DNA of 15,060 nucleotides from Cytophagaceae bacterium (GTDB lineage Bacteria > Bacteroidota > Bacteroidia > Cytophagales > Spirosomataceae): positions 1-15,060 of the forward strand of contig CANIYB010000024.1 of assembly GCA_947471105.1 (NCBI GenBank), written 5' to 3'. The notes below the pieces were generated by a model that saw only the letters and a program-made list of their open reading frames with translations, ran no database searches and was not told the origin of the DNA. Position numbers and translations under genes: made by a program. Below, piece after piece: positions 6,857 to 13,376 of the stretch. Position 1 is the stretch's first letter, and every line of letters begins with the position of its first letter.

Positions 6857-7380
6857 TCAAAATAGGGGTTATCAATGTTTCAGACCGAGCAAGCCAAGGA
6901 ATTTATGAAGATATTCCCGGCAAAGCTGTGGTCGATCTTCTCCATGAATACCTGATCAGTGAATTTGAGCTAGTCTACCAAGTCATTCCTGACGAACAAA
7001 AGCAATTGGAACAGGCCATGACCCATATGGCCGACATAGAAAAAACGTGTCTAATCATCACCACGGGTGGAACCGGACCCTCCCTTAGAGATGTTACGCC
7101 TGAAGCAACAGAAGCGATATGCCAAAAAATGTTGCCGGGTTTTGGCGAATTAATGCGTTCAATAAGTTTAGCCTTTGTGCCCACAGCCATTCTGAGTAGG
7201 CAAACGGCCGGCATTCGAGGAAATACATTAATTGTCAATTTACCAGGGAAGCCAAAAGCTATCAGGCAATGTCTTGAGGCTGTTTTCCCCGCCATCCCCT
7301 ATTGCATCGATTTAATTGACGGCCCCTATTTAGTTTGCAACGAAGCCAACATGAAAGCCTTTAGACCTCCGTCTAATTAG
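6853..7380 (+). CDS. mog: molybdopterin adenylyltransferase Mog
   Basis: Cytoplasmic MoaB/Mog-fold enzyme of 175 aa that adenylates molybdopterin before molybdate insertion. IGVINVSDRASQG (4-16) opens the fold. IITTGGTGPSLRDVTPEATE (68-87) holds the nucleotide/MPT loop TTGGTG and the RDVTPEA motif. LPGFGELMRSISL and FVPTAILSRQTAGIRG (109-123) match Mog more closely than MoaB, and LIVNLPGKPKAI (126-137) completes the set. The ATG at 6853 forms an ATGA overlap with the tcdA stop and is chosen over an upstream in-frame ATG (6754) that would add 33 residues of non-family sequence inside tcdA. Its TAG overlaps the stop of the opposing aminotransferase gene (7377-7380). No other molybdenum cofactor gene is visible here. 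Confidence 0.9.
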   Translation: MIKIGVINVSDRASQGIYEDIPGKAVVDLLHEYLISEFELVYQVIPDEQKQLEQAMTHMADIEKTCLIITTGGTGPSLRDVTPEATEAICQKMLPGFGELMRSISLAFVPTAILSRQTAGIRGNTLIVNLPGKPKAIRQCLEAVFPAIPYCIDLIDGPYLVCNEANMKAFRPPSN

Positions 7381-8195
7381 CATTCAGATTTAACGAATAG
7401 ATCATATAAATGTGAGGTGATTTTGCCTCGTTGGCCGCCATTGATTTGTTTCCCGTCGATGGAGAAAATTGGCAACACTCTTTTAGTGCTTCCGGTCGTA
7501 AATACTTCGTCGGCCGACAAAAAATCAGCTAACGAATAATCACCAACCTTCACTTCAAACTCCTTAGAGGCCAAAGACAAAACATGGCTTCTAGTAATTC
7601 CCTCTAAAATTTGTTGGCCCGGAGTATAAATAATCCCCGATTTCACGAAAAATAAATTACTCCTCGACGATTCAGAAACTCCTGATTCATCGGTATAATA
7701 AAGTAAGTCATTCCCTCCCCTATTTTTCACTTCAGCCCAATGCCTGATGGCAAAAGCATAGTTCAATGACTTGATGTCCGCCATTTCCCGATGGTATTTT
7801 TGACTGATTAGGTGCATACCATCCAAAGGATTAGCAAAAGAAAAAACCCCAGGAAAGACAAATAAATTAGATCCACCTTCCATGGCCTCAAACCCATTTA
7901 AACTATCCCCACCTGTTAAAACGAGTTTAACTCCCAAGCAAGAATCCTTAGCCACAAGAGCTAATTGGCCTATTAAATCGGCCAAATCAGCTTTGGAATA
8001 CCCATGTTGTATTCCCATTTTTTGTGCTGAGGAAAGGAATCGATTCAAATGATCCGACATAAAAATCGCCTGACCATCCATGATTCTAAAAAAATCGAAA
8101 ATACCATATCCCCGAAGAAAGCCAATATCCTTAACGCTAACATGAGCTTTTTCTGGGGCAACCCAAGCATCATTCACAAATATCTGATACGCCAT
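7377..8195 (-). CDS. class IV PLP aminotransferase, probable 4-amino-4-deoxychorismate lyase (PabC-like)
   Basis: A 272-aa fold type IV PLP enzyme. FVNDAWVAPEKAHVSVKDIG and FLRGYGIFDFFRI (26-38) are the class IV N-terminal signature. Lys142 in DIKSLNYAFAIR is the expected PLP-binding lysine. GVSESSRSNLFFV (172-184) carries Glu175 and the cofactor-contacting segment; GITRSHVL (199-206) binds the PLP phosphate. Class IV includes branched-chain aminotransferase, D-amino acid aminotransferase and aminodeoxychorismate lyase, which are hard to separate by eye. The choice of lyase rests on context: the ATG lies inside the last 26 nt of folP, which uses the lyase product p-aminobenzoate. The length is short for a branched-chain enzyme, which also fits. 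The gene ends against the stop of mog. Confidence 0.72.
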   Translation of the reverse strand: MAYQIFVNDAWVAPEKAHVSVKDIGFLRGYGIFDFFRIMDGQAIFMSDHLNRFLSSAQKMGIQHGYSKADLADLIGQLALVAKDSCLGVKLVLTGGDSLNGFEAMEGGSNLFVFPGVFSFANPLDGMHLISQKYHREMADIKSLNYAFAIRHWAEVKNRGGNDLLYYTDESGVSESSRSNLFFVKSGIIYTPGQQILEGITRSHVLSLASKEFEVKVGDYSLADFLSADEVFTTGSTKRVLPIFSIDGKQINGGQRGKITSHLYDLFVKSEC

Positions 8196-9054
8196 ATTGT
8201 TTTAATTTATGAACTAATTTAATGACCTCCATGGCTTCTTTTACGTCATGAACTCTTAAAATGCTAGCCCCTTTATTCAAAGCGATTGCATGCAAGGCAG
8301 TACTTCCAGTTAATGATTGATCCGCATCAATCTGTAGAAATTTATGAATCATGGTCTTCCGCGAAAGCCCTACTAGGATCGGAGCGCCCAATAGTCTAAA
8401 CTGACCCAATTTTGACAATAACTCATAGTTGTGATCCAAAGACTTCGAAAAACCAAAGCCAGGATCAATGAGTAAATTTTTCAATCCTTTTGACCTTAGA
8501 TATTGTACTTTTTTAGCTAAATCCGTCCACACGGCCTCAACTACATTCTCATAGGCTGGGATTTGATGAACCTCTTCAAATTTACCGACACTGTGCGTTA
8601 ATATATATGGAATTTGCTCGGAACAAATCCAGTCAAAGATGCCATCATCCATTTGACCTCCGCCAATATCGTTCAGTATGTGAGCGCCAGCATCAAATAC
8701 AGCTTTGGCAACGGATAGCCGGTAGGTGTCAATGGATATAATGAGTGTTGGAAATCGCTTGTTTAATGCTTGAATGATCGGAACTACACGATTAATCTCC
8801 TCCTTTTCACTGACAGGTTCTGCACCAGGCCGAGTCGAGTGACCACCAATGTCCAAGATCTTAACCCCTTCCGAAATCATTTTTTCAGCTTGCTGCAAAG
8901 CGGCATCCACAGAATTAATTCGACTCCCCTCATAAAATGAATCAGGCGTCACATTTAAAATTCCCATACAGATGGCAGAATTTAAAGTACCCCCTAGGTC
9001 CAATAATTGACCATTTACAAAGAATGTGTTAAAAGTTGGAAAAAGAGCATCCAA
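8170..9054 (-). CDS. folP: dihydropteroate synthase
   Basis: Dihydropteroate synthase joins p-aminobenzoate to dihydropterin pyrophosphate in folate synthesis and is the sulfonamide target. The 294-aa protein shows the TIM-barrel signatures in order: MGILNVTPDSFYEGS (30-44), DIGGHSTRPGAEPV (68-81), ISIDTY (106-111), NDIGGG (128-133), LIDPGFGFSKS (195-205), GLSRKTMI (229-236) and the C-terminal RVHDV (267-271). The strand-five motif usually read as MHMxG is here ILTHSVG (151-157), a notable change. The start is TTG at 9054: it is preceded by an in-frame stop three codons further up, and the first in-frame ATG (residue 30) would cut into the core. The 3' end overlaps the class IV aminotransferase gene by 26 nt. 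Confidence 0.93.
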   Translation of the reverse strand: MDALFPTFNTFFVNGQLLDLGGTLNSAICMGILNVTPDSFYEGSRINSVDAALQQAEKMISEGVKILDIGGHSTRPGAEPVSEKEEINRVVPIIQALNKRFPTLIISIDTYRLSVAKAVFDAGAHILNDIGGGQMDDGIFDWICSEQIPYILTHSVGKFEEVHQIPAYENVVEAVWTDLAKKVQYLRSKGLKNLLIDPGFGFSKSLDHNYELLSKLGQFRLLGAPILVGLSRKTMIHKFLQIDADQSLTGSTALHAIALNKGASILRVHDVKEAMEVIKLVHKLKQYGVSDICE

Positions 9055-9060
9055 ATGAGC

Positions 9061-9131
9061 TGAAATTTAGGATAATTTAAATATTTTTGTAGGCTAAAAA
9101 AACGTGAGTATAGAAATCTAATCCAAGTAAT
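9061..9131. promoter_or_regulatory. divergent promoter region between folP and the DUF1599 gene
   Basis: This short gap serves divergent genes. On the plus strand TATTTTTG (9082-9089) is an exact match to the Bacteroidota -7 consensus TAnnTTTG. It has GCTG 19 nt upstream (9059-9062) as a partial -33 match, giving a leader of about 40 nt. On the minus strand TAGATTTC is a one-mismatch -7 candidate for folP. Function is inferred. Confidence 0.45.
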
Positions 9132-9713
9132 ATGAATCGGGACTCTTCGCCTTCCCAAACCGAAATCGAATATCGACAAGTAATTTCACACTGCAAAGCC
9201 TTGTTTGATAAAAAAAACAAAGATTACGGGACTTCTTGGAGAATTTTACGTTTACCCAGCCTAACCGATCAAATTTTTATCAAGGCACAAAGAATACGCA
9301 GTATTCAGGATAAGGGCCAACAAAAAATCGTGGATGGAATTGAGGGCGAGTTTATCGGCATTATCAATTATTGCATTATCGCATTAATCCAAAAAACACT
9401 TGAGAATTCGGATCAAATGGAGTTTTCGCCTGAAGAATTAGGTGGCATTTACGACGATCAAGTTGAAATTACCTTAGAGCTTTTGAGAAATAAAAATCAC
9501 GATTATGGGGAAGCATGGAGAGATATGCGGGTTAGCAGCATGACCGATTTGATTCTAATGAAAATATTTAGAACAAAACAAATAGAGAATAATTTAGGCA
9601 TTACTTTGGTGTCGGAGGGGGTGGAAGCCAACTACCAAGATATGCTCAACTATGCCGTATTTTGTTTGATAAAATTGAAAGAGGAACAAAGCCAACAAGC
9701 CCAACAGCAATAA
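9132..9713 (+). CDS. DUF1599 / Nmad1 (nucleotide modification associated domain 1) protein, internally duplicated
   Basis: A 193-aa soluble, mostly helical protein that I place in the DUF1599 (Nmad1) family, common in Bacteroidota and also found in phages with modified bases. It has two copies of one domain. Copy one, about residues 19-86, has KNKDYGTSWRILRLPSLTDQ and then EGEFIGIINYCIIALI. Copy two, about 113-181, has KNHDYGEAWRDMRVSSMTDL and then EGVEANYQDMLNYAVFCLI. The copies are offset by 93-94 residues. The invariant pieces, K-N-x-D-Y-G-x-x-W-R, L/M-T-D and N-Y, may form a nucleotide or metal site, which is inference. The C-terminus is glutamine-rich. The biochemical activity is not established. 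The next gene starts 3 nt later. Confidence 0.82.
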   Translation: MNRDSSPSQTEIEYRQVISHCKALFDKKNKDYGTSWRILRLPSLTDQIFIKAQRIRSIQDKGQQKIVDGIEGEFIGIINYCIIALIQKTLENSDQMEFSPEELGGIYDDQVEITLELLRNKNHDYGEAWRDMRVSSMTDLILMKIFRTKQIENNLGITLVSEGVEANYQDMLNYAVFCLIKLKEEQSQQAQQQ

Positions 9714-9716
9714 ATT

Positions 9717-10829
9717 ATGCAGCGTTACGCAAAAATTGCCACCTTTTTACTGGTCAGCATATTCCTTTTTTCAGGGTTTATTAAACTGAATGACCCTATC
9801 GGGACCCAATTGAAACTAGAGGAATATTTTGATGTGTTTTCAGTGGATTTTCCACTCATGTCAGGCTTCTGGAAATTCTGGATTCCTTATGCATTAATTC
9901 TCTCCATCTTACTAAGCAGCTTAGAAGTCGTCCTAGCCATCGCGTTATGGTTTAATTATCGAGCTAAACAAACCCTTTGGGCCATCTTTTCCATATTACT
10001 CTTCTTTAGTTTTTTGACTTTTTATTCGGCCTATTTTAATAAGGTCACCGACTGTGGATGCTTTGGTGAAGCCATTAAGCTCACGCCATGGACGTCTTTT
10101 GGAAAAGACATATTCTTAATCGTATTAACTGTCAGCTTATTTTTTAGTGAGAAGGCTAAGAAAAACGAACGCACGTTAAAAATCGTCGTGGTCAGTATGG
10201 TTATCAGTGTGGGGATTGGCGTTTACTCGTATTTTTATTTACCCAAATTCGACAGCCTTCCTTATGCGATAGGAGAAAATATACCTCAAAATATGAAAGA
10301 GCGGGAAGCCCTGAAATTTAGTTATGTGTATCAAATGAATGGCAAAGAAACTGAATTATTGGAGATGCCTACTGACACTTTAGCCAAGTTTATTTCGATG
10401 AAGGCCATCAATGAAAAAGAAGCGAGGCCACTCATCACCGATTACCATTTATGGGCGGAAGGCGATACCACTGATTTTACGAAAGAAAGCTTTAAAGGAA
10501 ATCGGGTCATGGTGATCGTACCCAACCTACATCATACCTATGAAAAAGCATTCACAGATATCAGCATTTTAGCTAAGGAATTAGAAAAGAAAAAAATATC
10601 GGTTTGGTTAGTTTCCGCATCTACAGATGCAGAAGTTAATGAACTAAGGCATCGGTATCAATTAAGCTTCCCTGCTTTATCAGCCGACGTCAAAGTATTA
10701 AAAACGATTATCAGGTCGAGTCCAGGAATTTGGATATTAAAAGATGGAACTGTAAAAGGAAAGTGGTCAGCTTTTCAATTGCCCAGTGCCAATGAAATTG
10801 AAGAACGTTTAACAAAAGTGCAAGAATGA
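9717..10829 (+). CDS. DoxX/MauE-like membrane protein with C-terminal thioredoxin-fold-like domain (BT_3928 type)
   Basis: A 370-aa inner-membrane protein. Hydrophobic segments lie near residues 5-22, 54-78, 86-108, 129-145 and 154-174. The first carries FLFSGFIKLNDPIG, and DCGCFGEAIKLTPWTSFGKD (112-131) is the CGCFG motif of MauE/DoxX-type proteins, with Cys113 and Cys115. After about residue 240 a soluble domain follows with strand/helix patterns of a thioredoxin-like fold (VMVIVPNL, KKISVWLVSAST, SSPGIWILKDGTVKGKW), but it has no cysteine, so it cannot be a classical oxidoreductase. This arrangement matches a conserved Bacteroidota protein often found next to the DUF1599 gene and folP. A redox or respiratory assembly role is a guess from MauE homology. 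It overlaps aroK by ATGA. Confidence 0.75.
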   Translation: MQRYAKIATFLLVSIFLFSGFIKLNDPIGTQLKLEEYFDVFSVDFPLMSGFWKFWIPYALILSILLSSLEVVLAIALWFNYRAKQTLWAIFSILLFFSFLTFYSAYFNKVTDCGCFGEAIKLTPWTSFGKDIFLIVLTVSLFFSEKAKKNERTLKIVVVSMVISVGIGVYSYFYLPKFDSLPYAIGENIPQNMKEREALKFSYVYQMNGKETELLEMPTDTLAKFISMKAINEKEARPLITDYHLWAEGDTTDFTKESFKGNRVMVIVPNLHHTYEKAFTDISILAKELEKKKISVWLVSASTDAEVNELRHRYQLSFPALSADVKVLKTIIRSSPGIWILKDGTVKGKWSAFQLPSANEIEERLTKVQE

Positions 10830-11344
10830 AAAACATTTATTTAATTGGAATGCCCTCATCGGGAAAAAGTACATTAGGAAAAGAATTGGCTAGAAATTTG
10901 GGTTACAGCTTTACCGATATGGATAAATTAATCGAGACCCGTGAGCAAAAAACCATATCCGAAATATTTTCTGGCCAAGGAGAAAGCCACTTTAGAGAGT
11001 TAGAAAAAAAGACCTTGCACGGGTTTCAGCCTGATCAATCGATGGTCATCGCGACCGGTGGCGGAGTTCCTTGCTTTAACGATAACATGGAATTCATCAA
11101 AAATAACGGGGTAAGTGTGTTTTTAAATGTCGACGTAAACGACTTAGCCAAAAGATTATACAAAGCCCAAGGAAACAATAGACCCCTATTAGATAAAAGC
11201 CAAAGCGAAGAAGCGGTGATCGATACGATCAAAAAAACTTTTGAAGATCGCTTACCTTTCTATAAGCAAGCCGATATCCAAGTGGATGGTGAAATATCCG
11301 TGACCCAACTCCTTTGGTTGTTGGATCAGTATATTCCAGTATAA
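10826..11344 (+). CDS. aroK: shikimate kinase
   Basis: Cytoplasmic P-loop kinase of 172 aa that phosphorylates shikimate at the 3-hydroxyl. Walker A is GMPSSGKST (8-16). DMD (31-33) binds shikimate and magnesium, FRELE (56-60) supplies the shikimate-contacting Arg57, and ATGGGVP (76-82) is the conserved glycine motif. Arg119 in NNRPLL lies in the lid, and DRLPFYKQADIQV closes the usual fold. Length and motif order are standard. The ATG at 10826 overlaps the preceding stop (ATGA), so it depends on the DUF1599 cluster promoter. An AT-only hairpin follows the stop. Confidence 0.95.
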   Translation: MKNIYLIGMPSSGKSTLGKELARNLGYSFTDMDKLIETREQKTISEIFSGQGESHFRELEKKTLHGFQPDQSMVIATGGGVPCFNDNMEFIKNNGVSVFLNVDVNDLAKRLYKAQGNNRPLLDKSQSEEAVIDTIKKTFEDRLPFYKQADIQVDGEISVTQLLWLLDQYIPV

Positions 11345-11350
11345 AGAATA

Positions 11351-11370
11351 AAAAAGTATAAATACTTTTT
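11351..11370. terminator. AT-only hairpin after aroK, possible weak bidirectional terminator
   Basis: AAAAAGTAT and ATACTTTTT are perfect 9-nt inverted arms separated by AA, 7 nt after the aroK stop. The A and T runs give a U-tract in either direction, but the stem has a single G:C pair and would be weak. The position at the end of a three-gene operon and before an independently transcribed regulator supports a terminator. A palindromic operator for the araC-type gene is the alternative. Confidence 0.35.
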
Positions 11371-11407
11371 ACTAGATTACGAATGGTTCTATAACATATA
11401 CCCAATA

Positions 11408-12589
11408 ATGACGGAGTATTTAGCGGTCATCTTTCACTTCTGCCTAGGAACATTATTTTTTCTTTTTGGAATAAATTTAATCTTAAGAAGAGGGTTGATA
11501 GCTTCCAAGCTATTAGGAATTCAATTTACAGTATTGTCCATTACACTCATAATCTCTTATTATTTAACTGAAAACAATATTTTAGACCACCCCTATTTTT
11601 TTAGGTCTTTATCTCCCCCGATTTACCTTGTAGGCCCACTTTCAGTCCTCATTCAAAAGTTTTTATTATACCCCAACAGAAAATTTAAGGGTATCTATTT
11701 ACTTCATTTCGTTCCTTTTTTATTCCACATAGTCGAATACATTCCTTTTTATTTAAGTTCACCAGAAGCGAAATTGAATGAAATCAAGTATGTCATTAGC
11801 AATGGAAATCTATCCGCGTCAACCGGCAATTTTGGTTGGCTACCCATGTCATTGCACTTATATTTAAAAGGATTGTCCATTGTTATATATTCCATTTGGC
11901 TAGGATTTGATCTATATAGTTACTTTAGAACAAAAGGCTTTCGCATATTAAAAAGGAACAATAATATTATCATCAAATGGATTTTAATTGATTTTACAAT
12001 GAAAATCGTAGCCGTACTATTTATTGTATACTATTATGTTACCATGAAATTAATAGGAATTAAATCTTCTTATGAATTAATCATAATCTACATTATATTT
12101 TCAATCAACTACCTTTTTGAAGTTTTTTACTTAATTCTAAATCCACAAATGCTAGTAGGTCCAACGCTTAGTGGATTTTTCACTAAAAAAGAATTAGAAA
12201 AGTTTTCTGCAGTGAGCACGACGACAAAAAAAATTGTTCCGGTAGACCACATCTTAAAAATTCAGAATTTATTTGAAACTGAATTAGTTTTCTTAAATCC
12301 TGAATTAAAAATTATCAATGTCTCAGAAAGAACAGGAATAAGTACATCTCAAATTTCATCGTCCATCAAGCAAGCACATGGCCAAAGCTTTCCCGAGTTT
12401 GTAAATTCATGTAGACTCACCTATCTAAAAGATGAGTTAAAACACAATCCAATTTGGAAAAAATACACGATTGAAGCTTTAGCATTTGAATCGGGATTTA
12501 AGAATCGACAAACTTTTCACTTTGCATGCAAAAGCTTATATGGACTTTCAGCAGCCGATTTCATATTTAAAATTAAAAATAACAACTAA
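11408..12589 (+). CDS. membrane-anchored AraC-family transcriptional regulator
   Basis: A 393-aa protein with about seven N-terminal membrane segments (near 4-25, 34-53, 67-87, 97-117, 148-172, 188-212 and 222-244). A linker follows, then a C-terminal AraC-type DNA-binding domain from about residue 278. The first helix-turn-helix is around 303-322 (NVSERTGISTSQISSSIKQ), and the second, 352-376, matches the AraC signature: YTIEALAFESGFKNRQTFHF with KSLYGLSAADFI after it. This architecture (multi-pass sensor fused to HTH_18) is common in Bacteroidota; signal and targets are unknown. The gene stands alone with 60-90 nt on both sides and points the same way as the secreted-protein pair downstream, making it a candidate regulator of that pair. 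It is more AT-rich than its upstream neighbours by eye. Confidence 0.85.
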   Translation: MTEYLAVIFHFCLGTLFFLFGINLILRRGLIASKLLGIQFTVLSITLIISYYLTENNILDHPYFFRSLSPPIYLVGPLSVLIQKFLLYPNRKFKGIYLLHFVPFLFHIVEYIPFYLSSPEAKLNEIKYVISNGNLSASTGNFGWLPMSLHLYLKGLSIVIYSIWLGFDLYSYFRTKGFRILKRNNNIIIKWILIDFTMKIVAVLFIVYYYVTMKLIGIKSSYELIIIYIIFSINYLFEVFYLILNPQMLVGPTLSGFFTKKELEKFSAVSTTTKKIVPVDHILKIQNLFETELVFLNPELKIINVSERTGISTSQISSSIKQAHGQSFPEFVNSCRLTYLKDELKHNPIWKKYTIEALAFESGFKNRQTFHFACKSLYGLSAADFIFKIKNNN

Positions 12590-12677
12590 TTTGTTAGATT
12601 TTTTTGCTGTAAAAAAAAACCGTACAAAACAAAAAATTAAAAATGGTTACTTGCTCTGAATAAAATGGAGCATTAAC
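12590..12677 (+). promoter_or_regulatory. leader of the secreted-protein pair with a Shine-Dalgarno-like GGAG
   Basis: This AT-rich gap holds a T7-GCTGT-A9 stretch (12599-12619) and, just before the ATG at 12678, a GGAG at 12667-12670 with a 7-nt spacer. A well-spaced GGAG is unusual here, since most other genes in the window lack one, and it suggests strong or separately controlled translation. No convincing -7 element is visible. The promoter must lie here or upstream inside the araC-type gene. Confidence 0.4.
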
Positions 12678-13376
12678 ATGAAGTATAATTTTTTGTTAAA
12701 AGTATTGCCATTAACCGTTGTTCTAATTAATTCGTTTTGCCAAGCCCAAAGTTATAAAATACAACTAGGCTCGTCAATAACAGCATTTAGTTATACACAA
12801 GCCAATGGAATAAAAGCAGATTACCTAAAACCTTCCTCAGGCTCCCATTTTGGAATTAGTCTTTCTCAGTCCATTTTAGATACGAGCAAGAACTTAGCCA
12901 ACACCAGCAAACGAAGTATTTACTTCAGCCAACATCCAACCTTATCTAAAATCCTAAGTGCTTTTCAATACGATTTAGGCATCAATTTCTTGCAAATGAA
13001 TGCCGTAGGTGATCTTCAGAAAATCCCCTTTGCTTATCATACCGATTTTATAGGAGCTCAGGCTGGCTTTGGTGTGCTCATACCGATCAAATATGGCATA
13101 TCAATTAGTGGAATGGGGCAATTGTCTCTATTCAAAATGATCAACGGAAACCAGTTGATCTCCAACCAATATTTTCCCCTGGCCGATAATCCACAGTTCA
13201 ATACACTCCAATTTTTTAATGGCTATCGGGTAGACATCAGCAAAAAAATAAATGATAAAACGTCTTTGTTTATTGCCTATCAAAAGAGCCAAACCTCACA
13301 TGCAGATAAAACGGGTGAGGCTACTTTGAACTTTGCCCCCACCAGCTTTTTGATTGGGTTAAAATTTTTAAAATGA
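12678..13376 (+). CDS. secreted protein, probable outer-membrane beta-barrel
   Basis: A 232-aa protein that I do not recognise by name. It has a signal peptide (lysine at 2, hydrophobic LLKVLPLTVVLINSF, cleavage near CQAQ/S at about residue 24-25). The mature part is rich in alternating polar and hydrophobic/aromatic strands with glycine (GSHFGISLSQSI, FIGAQAGFGVLIPI, GISISGMGQLSLF, KTSLFIAYQKSQTS) and ends FAPTSFLIGLKFLK, as in small outer-membrane barrels. There is no lipobox and no type IX sorting domain. It lacks the hallmark start of PorP/SprF proteins, so the gliding-adhesin partner family is not supported. Its stop overlaps the ATG of the long fibre gene by ATGA, which ties expression of the two and suggests the barrel helps place or anchor that protein. 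Confidence 0.65.
   Translation: MKYNFLLKVLPLTVVLINSFCQAQSYKIQLGSSITAFSYTQANGIKADYLKPSSGSHFGISLSQSILDTSKNLANTSKRSIYFSQHPTLSKILSAFQYDLGINFLQMNAVGDLQKIPFAYHTDFIGAQAGFGVLIPIKYGISISGMGQLSLFKMINGNQLISNQYFPLADNPQFNTLQFFNGYRVDISKKINDKTSLFIAYQKSQTSHADKTGEATLNFAPTSFLIGLKFLK

Noticed and set aside
12599..12619. T7-GCTGT-A9 as a terminator for the araC-type gene
   Set aside because: The stem is A:T only and is not followed by a T-tract on either strand; it is more likely low-complexity intergenic DNA.
12678..13376. PorP/SprF-type partner of a gliding adhesin
   Set aside because: Short length and absence of the usual PorP/SprF N-terminal and C-terminal motifs; only a general barrel-like pattern is supported.
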